Assembly (NCBI GenBank): GCA_012959905.1
Contig: DUCI01000110.1
Coordinates: forward strand, 1-49,521
Source: Methylococcaceae bacterium
GTDB taxonomy: Bacteria > Pseudomonadota > Gammaproteobacteria > Methylococcales > Methylomonadaceae
Direction: 5' to 3'
Length of the DNA stretch: 49,521 nt
A program made the position numbers and the translations under genes. The notes under the pieces were generated by a model. The model had not been told where the DNA came from. It worked only from the letters and a program-made list of their open reading frames with translations, and did no database searches. Positions within the stretch are counted from its first letter, which is position 1; each line of letters opens with the position of its first letter. Of this stretch, positions 1 through 8,516 are shown one piece after another.

Positions 1-1077
1 CACCATCCGCATCGCTTCTGATGTACTTACTGTCAACCCAGCATCTTTTAATATATTCGCTATTTGAATCTGTGAGGCTGTTGCCACCAATTGTACTTCA
101 TCCATTTCATCAGGAACCGCGCCATGCTTAAAACGCGCTTCAAAATCTGCCAACGCCTTTTCCGCCAATGATTGACTATGAAAACGCGCAATAATTTCCA
201 ATGCCAAATTCACTTTATAATCGCGCGGATTCGCACCCTGCTCACAGGCTTTTCGCCACTGCTCAACCTCGGTCATAGGGCGAAAACTCAGCAACAGAAA
301 ATAACGCCACATCAAGTCATCTGAGATCGACATAATCTTCCCAAACATGTCCGTTGGCGAATCGGCTATTCCAATATAATTATTAAGGGACTTAGACATC
401 TTCTGGACACCGTCTAACCCTTCAAGAATAGGCATGGTCATAACCACTTGCGGCTTTTGACCATAAACTTGCTGAAGTTGCCGCCCCACTAACAAATTAA
501 ACTTCTGATCGGTACCGCCTAACTCAAGGTCTGCCTTCATAGCCACCGAATCATACCCTTGGATAAGCGGGTACAAAAATTCATGAATTGCAATAGGCTG
601 TCCGTCTTTATATCGTTTGTTAAAATCATCCCGTTCTAACATCCGCGCTACGGTATGCTTAGCGGCTAGTTGAATTAACTGCGCTGTAGTCATCTTGTTT
701 AACCACGCTGAGTTAAACATCACTTCGGTCTTTTCAGGATCAAGAATCTTAAAGATTTGCTCTTCATAGGTTCTTGCATTGGCTTGAATCTCTTCAGGGG
801 TCAACGATTTACGGGTAATACTCTTACCGGTAGGGTCACCAATCATGCCGGTGAAATCACCAATCAAAAAAAGCACTTGATGGCCCGCATCTTGAAACTG
901 CCTCAGCTTATTTATTAATACCGTATGCCCTAAATGTAAATCAGGCGCCGTAGGATCAAAGCCAGCTTTAATCCGAAGTGGGCGACCTTCTTTAAGTTTC
1001 TCTATAAACGCATCCTTAACCAATATTTCATCAGCACCTCGACTCAACTCTACTATTGACTGATCATCAAATATCAT
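1..1077 (-). CDS. tyrS: Tyrosine-tRNA ligase (type 2), C-terminus cut by window edge
   Basis: Charges tRNA-Tyr with tyrosine in the cytoplasm. I translated this edge-truncated gene by hand: 359 codons run in frame from an ATG to the left edge. The class I signatures are present: DLHLGH (HIGH-type, about residues 46-51) and KMSKS (about 226-230). The [13 protein letters not shown] stretch is typical of the bacterial tyrosine enzyme. The visible end enters the S4 RNA-binding domain, so roughly 40 residues are probably missing (family about 400). The chosen start aligns with the usual N-terminus of type 2 enzymes. An in-frame ATG 13 codons upstream exists but would add an unusual extension. The gene is divergent from the M23 peptidase gene. 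Confidence 0.95.
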   Translation of the reverse strand, partial: MIFDDQSIVELSRGADEILVKDAFIEKLKEGRPLRIKAGFDPTAPDLHLGHTVLINKLRQFQDAGHQVLFLIGDFTGMIGDPTGKSITRKSLTPEEIQANARTYEEQIFKILDPEKTEVMFNSAWLNKMTTAQLIQLAAKHTVARMLERDDFNKRYKDGQPIAIHEFLYPLIQGYDSVAMKADLELGGTDQKFNLLVGRQLQQVYGQKPQVVMTMPILEGLDGVQKMSKSLNNYIGIADSPTDMFGKIMSISDDLMWRYFLLLSFRPMTEVEQWRKACEQGANPRDYKVNLALEIIARFHSQSLAEKALADFEARFKHGAVPDEMDEVQLVATASQIQIANILKDAGLTVSTSEAMRMV

Positions 1078-1199
1078 CGTTTTCTCACCACTCTCTCCAT
1101 TAAGTTCATCACCCATAAACGCCCAGGAAAGACATGCATTCCACCAGTGGCCAGTAAAACAGGGAATTAATAATTATACAATTTAACAGGCCCTTGCTC

Positions 1200-1228
1200 T
1201 TGATTAATTCATTGTTCGTTGTTTTTAT
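1200..1228 (+). promoter_or_regulatory. Candidate sigma-70 promoter for the M23 peptidase gene
   Basis: TTGATT, a 17-base spacer and TTTTAT lie in the 183-base gap between divergent tyrS and the peptidase gene. Each box matches the consensus at four of six positions and the spacing is ideal. This is a motif reading only; such matches are common in AT-rich DNA. Confidence 0.35.
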
Positions 1229-1260
1229 TAGGTTAATCCTCTAAAATTGCCCCTTTAATA

Positions 1261-2595
1261 ATGTACGCTCTTGACTCAGTTGCTATGAAAATACTTAAGT
1301 TCAGCACACTCATTATAGGTATTAGTTTTATTAGCGGTATCAGCTGGGCGCTGATTGCTCCCGATAGTTCCCCCGAAACTACCCCAATAGCGCCGAACAT
1401 CACCACCACAACCATCTCATTACCCGCGCCTATTGATAATGCTCTAGCGCAGCACGCCGCTAAGTCGCCAATGACACCTCAACAACCCAGCCTGAATGCG
1501 CGTCATTACACAGTAACAAGGGGGGAAAACCTTTCTTCTATATTCTCTAAGCTCAACTACAGCAGCAAGGATTTACATCACATTATTCACGCCAACCCCA
1601 TTGGCAGCCAATTTGCCGCCATTTCGCCTGGGAAAACACTGACCTTCAAAAGCACATCAGACGGCACACTGGTAGAATTGCATTACCCCAAGAAGCCAAC
1701 CCAGACGATTGTTGCCAAACGAATCAATGAGGCCTTTCACGTTGAGGCAATCAATGCAGTCGTTAACCGTGAAATAAGCTACATCCACACCAGCATCCAA
1801 ACCTCTTTATTCATTGACGCTAAAAAAGCCGGCCTCTCTGATAAATTAATTATGGAATTAGCCCAAATATTTGCCTGGGATATCGATTTCGCCCTCAACC
1901 TGCGAAAAGGCGACCAATTTAGCCTGCTCTTTGAGAAACTACACATCAATGGCGTAGCCATTGGTTCGGGTAATATCCTCACGGCTGAATTCATCAATAA
2001 AGGCCAAAAATATCAAGCTGTACGCTATGAAGATAACAACGGGGCTGCTAGCTATTACCAACCTAACGGCAAAAGCCTCAAAAAGGCTTTTTTAAGAACG
2101 CCCATTGACTTTGCCCGAGTAAGTTCTCACTTTAACCTCAAAAGAAAACATCCCGTTTTAAATAGAATTCGTGCCCACAAAGGCGTTGACTATGCAGCAA
2201 GAACGGGCACCCGAATAAAATCGACTGGCCGTGGAAAAATAATCCACCGAGGACGTAAAGGCGGTTATGGACGAACCATTATCGTTCAACACGGTCAGAA
2301 ATACACCACCCTATACGCCCACCTTTCAAAATATCAGCGCAATCAGAAAGTAGGCTCCCGTGTTAACCAAGGTGATACGATTGGCTATGTCGGAAAATCA
2401 GGTCTGGCAACAGGCCCACACTTACATTATGAATTCAGAATAAACGGCGTCCACAGAAACCCACTAACGGTTAAACTACCCAGCAGCAACCCGATAAACA
2501 AATCGAACATGGCTGATTTTAAATCACAAACAACGCCACTACTCGCACAACTACACCATGTAAAAAATAGCTCATTTGCAGAAAATACCTTCTAA
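1261..2595 (+). CDS. mepM: M23 family murein endopeptidase, MepM-like
   Basis: Periplasmic zinc endopeptidase that cuts peptidoglycan cross-links so the sacculus can grow. An N-terminal hydrophobic segment (about residues 10-31) serves as signal or anchor. A LysM/OapA-like peptidoglycan-binding region follows at about 82-130. The C-terminal LytM domain has HKGVD (H306, D310), YAHL (H354) and PHLHYE (H387, H389), the full metal and catalytic set. The 444-residue length matches E. coli MepM (about 440). The start is uncertain: a second ATG eight codons in (position 1285) gives a more compact signal sequence, and neither has a clear Shine-Dalgarno. It is followed by anmK on the same strand, so cell-wall cutting and recycling genes are paired. 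Confidence 0.9.
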   Translation: MYALDSVAMKILKFSTLIIGISFISGISWALIAPDSSPETTPIAPNITTTTISLPAPIDNALAQHAAKSPMTPQQPSLNARHYTVTRGENLSSIFSKLNYSSKDLHHIIHANPIGSQFAAISPGKTLTFKSTSDGTLVELHYPKKPTQTIVAKRINEAFHVEAINAVVNREISYIHTSIQTSLFIDAKKAGLSDKLIMELAQIFAWDIDFALNLRKGDQFSLLFEKLHINGVAIGSGNILTAEFINKGQKYQAVRYEDNNGAASYYQPNGKSLKKAFLRTPIDFARVSSHFNLKRKHPVLNRIRAHKGVDYAARTGTRIKSTGRGKIIHRGRKGGYGRTIIVQHGQKYTTLYAHLSKYQRNQKVGSRVNQGDTIGYVGKSGLATGPHLHYEFRINGVHRNPLTVKLPSSNPINKSNMADFKSQTTPLLAQLHHVKNSSFAENTF

Positions 2596-2620
2596 CCCCT
2601 AAATCACCTCACACCCGCTC

Positions 2621-3745
2621 ATGCCCACTCCCTTGCCCGAATACTATATTGGCATCATGTCCGGCACGAGTCTTGATGGAATAGATATCGCCTTAGTGGA
2701 AATGACTAACGACCCGACGCTGGTTGACTTTCATTACAGCCCTTTTCCCCACGACATAAGATCACTACTCAACGCTTTCTGCCAACCCAATCACTTAACA
2801 TCACCTCAAAAGCTCGGACAACTCGATAGCCAACTGGGCGAACTTTTCGCTACTAGTGTCAATGAATTACTGGCTAAAACGCACCTCAGCCCGCATAAGA
2901 TTAGAGCGATTGGCTGCCATGGACAAACCATTCACCACGCGCCTGATAGTCAATACCCTTTTTCTATGCAACTGGGAAACCCAAATGTTATTGCTGAGCG
3001 AACCGGCATAACAACCGTTGCCGACTTTCGTCGTCGAGACATAGCCGCCGGCGGTCAAGGCGCCCCTTTAGTCCCGTATTTCCACGAAGCTATTTTTCAA
3101 CACCCCAAGGAGAATCGCGTTATTGTTAATATTGGTGGAATCGCAAACATTACGATTTTACCCTCACAACAATCGGGCTCGGTAAGTTCTGGCTTTGACA
3201 CCGGGCCGGGCAATACCTTGCTTGATCAGTGGATCTATAAAACAAAACAACAACCCTACGATCAATCAGGCTTATGGGCCCAAAGCGGCCAGCCTCAACC
3301 TGAAATTATTAAGTTATTAAAATCCGACCCTTTCTTTACGCAAGCACCACCCAAAAGTAGTGGCCGTGAATATTTTTCACTCGATTGGTTAACCGATCGC
3401 CTCGGACAACTCAACACAACCTACGCCCCTGAAGACATCCAAGCCAGTTTAACCCTGCTCACCGCACAAACCATAGCTGACGCGATAACCCACTACGCTC
3501 CCGATACTGACCGAATTTATATTTGTGGGGGCGGTGCTCACAACACCACACTTATTGCCAACATGAAGGCATTAAGATTGAGCCCCATAGAACTAACATC
3601 AGCGCTTGGAATCAATCCAAACCATGTCGAAGCGATTGCCTTTGCGTGGTTAGCGAAAAGATGTCTAGATAAAAAACCCGGAAACCTGACCTCGGTAACA
3701 GGCGCCAGCCACCCGGTGATCTTAGGGGCTATCTATCAACACTAA
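2621..3745 (+). CDS. anmK: Anhydro-N-acetylmuramic acid kinase
   Basis: Phosphorylates and hydrolyses 1,6-anhydro-MurNAc, released during cell-wall turnover, to MurNAc-6-phosphate for reuse. The N-terminal phosphate-binding motif GIMSGTSLDGID (about residues 11-22) is diagnostic. Further hallmarks are GGQGAPLVPYFH, NIGGIANIT and GFDTGPGN in the ASKHA kinase fold. Length 374 against about 370 in E. coli. It lies 25 bases after the M23 peptidase gene, probably in one transcript. Its stop is only two bases from the stop of convergent erpA. Confidence 0.96.
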   Translation: MPTPLPEYYIGIMSGTSLDGIDIALVEMTNDPTLVDFHYSPFPHDIRSLLNAFCQPNHLTSPQKLGQLDSQLGELFATSVNELLAKTHLSPHKIRAIGCHGQTIHHAPDSQYPFSMQLGNPNVIAERTGITTVADFRRRDIAAGGQGAPLVPYFHEAIFQHPKENRVIVNIGGIANITILPSQQSGSVSSGFDTGPGNTLLDQWIYKTKQQPYDQSGLWAQSGQPQPEIIKLLKSDPFFTQAPPKSSGREYFSLDWLTDRLGQLNTTYAPEDIQASLTLLTAQTIADAITHYAPDTDRIYICGGGAHNTTLIANMKALRLSPIELTSALGINPNHVEAIAFAWLAKRCLDKKPGNLTSVTGASHPVILGAIYQH

Positions 3746-3747
3746 AC

Positions 3748-4107
3748 TTAAACTGAAAAAGATGAACCACAGCCACAGGTTGTTGCTGCATTAGGATTGC
3801 GTATGACAAACTGAGCCCCGGTTATATCTTCTTTATAATCTATTTCTGCACCTGTTAAATACTGGATGCTCATAGAATCAATTAATACCTTTACTCCCGC
3901 CTTCGTAACAGAAGTATCATCATCATTCTCTTCTTCATCAAAGGTGAAGCCATACTGAAACCCCGAACACCCGCCTCCAGTGATATAAACACGGAGCTTC
4001 AAGTTATCATTACCTTCTTCGGCAATAAGGTTACTCACTTTCTTTGCTGCATTATCAGAAAAAACAAAAGGATCCGAAATTTGTGTCATTAGTCTTTTAA
4101 TCGTCAT
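3748..4107 (-). CDS. erpA: Iron-sulfur cluster insertion protein ErpA
   Basis: A-type carrier that delivers Fe-S clusters to apoproteins, including isoprenoid synthesis enzymes. All three cluster cysteines are present: C47 in [11 protein letters not shown] and C111/C113 in TCGCGSSF at the C-terminus. The sequence is closer to ErpA than to IscA or SufA ([21 protein letters not shown] is nearly identical to E. coli ErpA). The listed ATG gives 119 residues. A second ATG at 4089 gives 113, nearer the E. coli length of 114, and may be the true start. It lies downstream of argC on the same strand and meets anmK tail to tail. Confidence 0.95.
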   Translation of the reverse strand: MTIKRLMTQISDPFVFSDNAAKKVSNLIAEEGNDNLKLRVYITGGGCSGFQYGFTFDEEENDDDTSVTKAGVKVLIDSMSIQYLTGAEIDYKEDITGAQFVIRNPNAATTCGCGSSFSV

Positions 4108-4152
4108 TAAATATTTTACAATTATCCCTACACATGACTACTTAGTCAACTG

Positions 4153-5184
4153 CTATGGATAAAGCCCCACAAGGTTTAGCCCTTGATGTTCAGTCAGCCC
4201 CAGCATTAAATTCATATTTTGCACGGCTTGCCCCGCTGCACCTTTAACCAAATTATCAATCACCGATAATACCACGACTTGATCACCGCCTTGTGGATGG
4301 AAAACCGCAAGCTGACACCGATTAGAACCCTTAACGTGATTAGTTTTAGGGTGAGACCCTGGTGGCAAGACATCCACAAAATATTCATCTTGATAGCGCT
4401 GCTCAAACAACGCTTGCAAATCAGTCGTCGGATCAAGCAAACGCGCATACAAGGTCGCGTGTATCCCTCGCACCATCGGGGTTAAGTGTGGTACAAACGT
4501 TAACTTAACGGCCTTATTAGCCACACCCTCAAGGCCTTGGGTTATTTCTGGTAAATGCCGGTGTCCTGAAACCGCATAGGCCGAAAAGCCCTCACCCGTC
4601 TCACTCATCAAGGCCGATACTTGTGCCGCCCGTCCGGCGCCACTAACCCCTGACTTGACATCGGCTATTAAACTGGTTTCATCAACCACACCTTTTTCAA
4701 GCAAAGGCAAAAAACCCAATTGTGTAGCCGTTGGATAACAGCCTGGGCAAGCGACTAAATTAGCCCCCTGAATCGCCACTCTATTAATTTCCGGCAAACC
4801 ATAAACAGCTTGCTCAATTAGATCAGGACAGGCATGACTCTGCCCATACCATTGCTCCCAAAGCGCAGGGTCTTTAAGACGAAAATCTGCTGACAAATCA
4901 ATAACCTTAATGCCTAACTGTAACAACTCTTCTGCCAAAAACATCGCAATGCCATTCGGCGTCGCAAAAAAGACAACATCACAGACTTTAAGATTTTCTA
5001 GTTCAGGCGCAACAAAATGCTGATTAATGTGCCCTCGCAAACTGGGGTAAAGCGTGTCAACCCGACGACCTACATCTGAACGCGACGTCACCACTGCAAC
5101 ACTGACCTCAGGATGCACTACTAACAATCGCAGCAATTCAATACCGGTATACCCGGTTCCTCCAACAATGCCAACTTTAATCAT
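4153..5184 (-). CDS. argC: N-acetyl-gamma-glutamyl-phosphate reductase
   Basis: Third step of arginine synthesis: NADPH-dependent reduction of N-acetylglutamyl phosphate to the semialdehyde. The Rossmann start [17 protein letters not shown] and the catalytic Cys149 in ACPGCYPTA are present, as is GVSGAGR. At 343 residues it is the long-type ArgC typical of gammaproteobacteria. No other arg gene lies in the window. It sits between tsaB and erpA on the same strand, with an 83-base gap from tsaB, so it could have its own promoter. Confidence 0.96.
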   Translation of the reverse strand: MIKVGIVGGTGYTGIELLRLLVVHPEVSVAVVTSRSDVGRRVDTLYPSLRGHINQHFVAPELENLKVCDVVFFATPNGIAMFLAEELLQLGIKVIDLSADFRLKDPALWEQWYGQSHACPDLIEQAVYGLPEINRVAIQGANLVACPGCYPTATQLGFLPLLEKGVVDETSLIADVKSGVSGAGRAAQVSALMSETGEGFSAYAVSGHRHLPEITQGLEGVANKAVKLTFVPHLTPMVRGIHATLYARLLDPTTDLQALFEQRYQDEYFVDVLPPGSHPKTNHVKGSNRCQLAVFHPQGGDQVVVLSVIDNLVKGAAGQAVQNMNLMLGLTEHQGLNLVGLYP

Positions 5185-5267
5185 AAGAACTCATCATCTA
5201 TAGTAATACCCACACCATTTTACAAAAACTAACATCACCCGTTATACCTCAGCTAAAAAAACCCAGA

Positions 5268-5948
5268 TCAAGGCTTAAGCGACTTCTTGGCAACATTATT
5301 TCTAAGATAAACCGGGCGAACCTGCTCAACAGATTGTGCCTGTGAAAAATTGGCAACAGCCAATTTAGCCACAGCTGCAGCGTGCGGCAAATAACCCCCC
5401 ACGACATCCACTACCTTATGCTTCAAATGCTCTGCTAACACGGCCTCATAAACACGCCACCCCGACCCCACGCCAATACCCTCAACAGCCGGGCAAAGCA
5501 CTTCTGACGCACTCACAACCGCCTCTTCTCCAACCAATTCAACCCCATATTGATCATGGCGATGATAAACGCCCCAATAAACCTCTCCTAGACGCGCATC
5601 TATTGAAGACAACACCCAGTCATAAGACGCATATTCATCCAGTGCTTGCAGGGACATAGCGGCTAATGTTGATACCGGCACAACCGGTAAGTCCGCGCCA
5701 AAGCCAATACCTTGTATCACACCGGTTGCAATCCTCACGCCAGTGAATGCACCCGGACCTGCGCCAAAAGCCAAACCATCCAGTTGAGCGGGTTGTAATT
5801 GCGCATTGGCCATTAATCGATCAATCATGGGTAAAATCAGACGACTATGCTCACGAGGCTGAACAACAAACTCCTCAGTCACCTCACCATTAATAATCAA
5901 GGCTGCTGAACACGCCTCAGTTGCCGTTTCAACAGCTAATAATTTCAT
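5268..5948 (-). CDS. tsaB: tRNA t6A37 synthesis subunit TsaB
   Basis: Partner and regulator of TsaD in making threonylcarbamoyl-adenosine at position 37 of ANN-decoding tRNAs. Member of the ASKHA fold. ETATEACSAAL at the N-terminus and GAGPGAFTGVRIATGVIQG around residues 67-85 match the family. TsaB keeps the fold without the kinase-like catalytic site. Length 226, near E. coli (231). It lies six bases after the YoaA-type helicase gene, so the two are surely co-transcribed; yoaA and tsaB (yeaZ) are also neighbours in E. coli. Confidence 0.94.
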   Translation of the reverse strand: MKLLAVETATEACSAALIINGEVTEEFVVQPREHSRLILPMIDRLMANAQLQPAQLDGLAFGAGPGAFTGVRIATGVIQGIGFGADLPVVPVSTLAAMSLQALDEYASYDWVLSSIDARLGEVYWGVYHRHDQYGVELVGEEAVVSASEVLCPAVEGIGVGSGWRVYEAVLAEHLKHKVVDVVGGYLPHAAAVAKLAVANFSQAQSVEQVRPVYLRNNVAKKSLKP

Positions 5949-5954
5949 GCCAAA

Positions 5955-7862
5955 TCAATCCTGTCTAAAAAATTCCCTAACGTCTTCTATCTCTCGTGTT
6001 CGTGCCATATTCGGTAAACTGTCTAAAAAAACACGGCCGTAAGAACGCTTTAATAACCTCGGGTCACATATCATCAGTACGCCGCGATCTTGGCCATCAC
6101 GTATTAATCGCCCCACGCCCTGTCGCAACGAAATAACCGCTTCAGGCAACTGATGTCTACTAAATGGATTTTCCCCCGATTGCTCCATAATCTTTAAACG
6201 CGCTTTCAGCACCGGATCATTAGGCGCCTCAAAGGGTAGCTTGTCAATAATGACACAAGACAGCGCCTCCCCCCTAACGTCGACACCCTCCCAAAAACTA
6301 GAGGTCCCTAACAATACCGCATTACCGGATTGTTTAAATCGCTGCAATAAATAAGATTTTGAACGGGTCCCTTGAACGAGCAATGGAAACTCTATAGCGG
6401 CTTCCAACCGCTTCGCTACCGCCCGCATGGTCGCATGACTGGTAAATAAAAAAAAAGCACGTCCTTGACTTGCGGCTATAACAGGTTTTGCGTATTTTAC
6501 AATAGAATCAATAAAATCCGCAGAATTTGGTAAAGAAACCCCTTTAGGATGATAAAACAATGACTGACCGGGGTAATCAAACGGACTCTCCCAATAATGC
6601 GACTCAATACCCTCTAAACCCAGACTGCTCAAGAAATAATCAAATTTTTTACCGACACTTAACGTCGCTGACGTAAAGACCCAGGTTCGCCCATGTTGGC
6701 GCATAAACGACTGAAAATCATTAGCGATATTGACTGGCGTCCGTGACAACGTAAACGTTTTCTTAAAAACTTCATACCATCGAATCCACGACACATCTTG
6801 CGCCTGCACTAAGGTTTCAAGATTCCCTATCAACTGCTCAGAACGCTTAGCACATAAATCAATACCTTTACTGGACCCTGCCAGTGCTGATAATTGCGTA
6901 GAAAGATTATTTAAAACGGTTAAGAGTTCATTTAATGCCGTCCAAAGGCGTTGATCTACTTCCAAGTCGGCCCAAGCGCCCCTTTTTAGTTCAATACCAA
7001 ACGCCATTCTTAAGGTTATAACCGCACTTAAAACCTCTTCGGCACAAATACGTAAATTCGGTAATGACACCGATAAATTAACGCTTTCTGCGATCGTTGA
7101 TTGCGCTAAATCATTAATTTGGTTACCACTAACGGTATTACCTAAAAAGCCGCTCGCAACCTTAGCCAGCTGATGCGCTTCGTCTATCACGATCACATCC
7201 GCATCTGGCAATAACTCACCAAAGCCCGTATCTCGTATACTCCAATCAGCACAGAGCAAGTGATGATTAACAATGGTAATATCCGCCTCTTTAGCCATTT
7301 TCCGTGCCTGAGTTAAATGACACCGATGAAAATCAGGACACTCTTGGCCCAAACAATTATCCGCCGTAGAGGTCGCCTGAGACCAAACTGGCGCTGACTC
7401 TGGGACAATCTCCATTTGCGTTATATCACCCGATTTAGTTTGTAACGACCAATCTTTAATCGCCATCAGTTGCGCTTTATCTTCGGCGTTAAATGAATGG
7501 CTATTGAGTGCTTTCTCCAAGCGATACAAACATAAATAATTACTGCGCCCTTTAAGTAAACAAGCACTAAAAGGGACCTCAACAACCTGCCTCAGCATGG
7601 CAATATCTTTAAAAAAAAGCTGATCTTGTAGGTTCTTGGTCCCTGTCGAAATGACCGCTTTTTTACCCGAAGCAATAACCGCTGCTAAATAGGCAAAGGT
7701 TTTACCGGTCCCTGTACCCGCTTCCGCGACAAGATGCTTTTCATTCTCAATAGCCTGGTAAATAGCAGCAGCCATCTCAAACTGCTCTACTCTGGGCTCA
7801 TAATCAGGAACCTTCTGACTTAATGCCCCGTCAGTGGAGAAAAAATGATCCAAGTTGATCAA
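5955..7862 (-). CDS. yoaA: ATP-dependent DNA helicase, YoaA/DinG type (XPD-like, Fe-S)
   Basis: Superfamily 2, 5'-3' DNA helicase of the DinG/XPD group, acting in repair of stalled forks. Walker A is GTGTGKT (residues 49-55) and the DEAH box lies at 227-230. Four cysteines between them (C111, C170, C175, C181) match the 4Fe-4S cluster of this family. Motif VI appears as QGVGRLIRD near the C-terminus. The 635-residue length and tsaB neighbour favour YoaA over DinG (716). The start is a TTG: an AAGGAG at 7872-7877 lies nine bases upstream of it, and the next in-frame ATG would cut into the conserved Q-motif region. Confidence 0.92.
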   Translation of the reverse strand: MINLDHFFSTDGALSQKVPDYEPRVEQFEMAAAIYQAIENEKHLVAEAGTGTGKTFAYLAAVIASGKKAVISTGTKNLQDQLFFKDIAMLRQVVEVPFSACLLKGRSNYLCLYRLEKALNSHSFNAEDKAQLMAIKDWSLQTKSGDITQMEIVPESAPVWSQATSTADNCLGQECPDFHRCHLTQARKMAKEADITIVNHHLLCADWSIRDTGFGELLPDADVIVIDEAHQLAKVASGFLGNTVSGNQINDLAQSTIAESVNLSVSLPNLRICAEEVLSAVITLRMAFGIELKRGAWADLEVDQRLWTALNELLTVLNNLSTQLSALAGSSKGIDLCAKRSEQLIGNLETLVQAQDVSWIRWYEVFKKTFTLSRTPVNIANDFQSFMRQHGRTWVFTSATLSVGKKFDYFLSSLGLEGIESHYWESPFDYPGQSLFYHPKGVSLPNSADFIDSIVKYAKPVIAASQGRAFFLFTSHATMRAVAKRLEAAIEFPLLVQGTRSKSYLLQRFKQSGNAVLLGTSSFWEGVDVRGEALSCVIIDKLPFEAPNDPVLKARLKIMEQSGENPFSRHQLPEAVISLRQGVGRLIRDGQDRGVLMICDPRLLKRSYGRVFLDSLPNMARTREIEDVREFFRQD

Positions 7863-8516
7863 AACGACACGCTCCTTTTGCGCTGTTGCATCGGGTATGG
7901 TCCCAAAACTTACTAAAAATAATTTTCAACCGATCTCGTCAAAATAGCCCATCAACAGGTACATCTAATGATTGACTCGGGAAAACAACTCAAATAGCCT
8001 TTTCAAAAAAGGCTCCGATTAAGAAAATGAAATCGAAAAATCATAACACCGACTCAACAATTATATAAAGAGATAAAATATACCCTCATAGCCTTAATAT
8101 TAAACGCATCGGTGGTTAAGTGAACTATGATCGCATTTTATTCTAATTCACAAAATTGTTATTTTTTTCACGCTCACCCAAAACCTTGGGATCACGGCGC
8201 TGTGAGAATTATTGTCAACTCAACGAAAATGAAACAACTTTCCCAACGATAATGAAGACTTACCTTTTATCACCCAGAAAAAATATTGAATTTAGACCAA
8301 TATAGAACCGCATCCATCGCAGGCAATACAAATAAAATATCAGTCCTAGACCTATTTAATATTGACTTTTTGGTCAAAATCGTTCAATTTACGCACTTGG
8401 AATGGTTGAGTGAATTTAAATAACAAAAAATCATCCAGCTTAAACTTAAAACTAAATTTAGTCTTAGACAATTAACTGTACTCTGCCATCATGACAGACT
8501 ACTCGGAGGAAACTTT
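7863..8516 (+). promoter_or_regulatory. 654-bp non-coding control region between yoaA and xoxF
   Basis: No supported gene lies here. The DNA is clearly richer in A and T than its neighbours. Visible elements: a perfect 8-bp hairpin at 7996-8014; CCCAA-AACC-TTGGG at 8177-8190; three related motifs TAGACCAAT (8293-8301), TAGACCTAT (8347-8355) and TTGACCAAA (minus strand, 8369-8377); the inverted repeat TTGAC-N6-GTCAA (8362-8377); the palindrome ACTAAATTTAGT (8451-8462); and an imperfect palindrome at 8482-8498. TTGAGT (8406-8411), a 17-base spacer and AATCAT (8429-8434) form a weak possible promoter. The region must hold promoters for both divergent genes; which elements matter is unknown. Confidence 0.6.
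8482..8498. repeat. Imperfect palindrome just before the xoxF ribosome binding site
   Basis: TCTGCCATCATGACAGA pairs at seven of eight positions around a central C. It ends six bases before the Shine-Dalgarno CGGAGGA (8504-8510) of xoxF. It could be a protein operator or a small mRNA hairpin that affects translation; the sequence alone cannot decide. Confidence 0.5.

Noticed and set aside
8127-8252. A 41-codon open frame (MIAFYSNSQNCYFF...) in the yoaA-xoxF gap
   Set aside because: No ribosome site, AT-rich composition and no recognisable family; such frames are expected by chance in 650 bases.
8362-8390. TTGACT as a -35 box for xoxF
   Set aside because: No acceptable -10 occurs at 15-18 bases; best hexamers match three of six positions.
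7863-8516. Possible pqqA-like peptide gene near xoxF
   Set aside because: I looked for a short peptide with the glutamate-x3-tyrosine motif after a ribosome site and found none.
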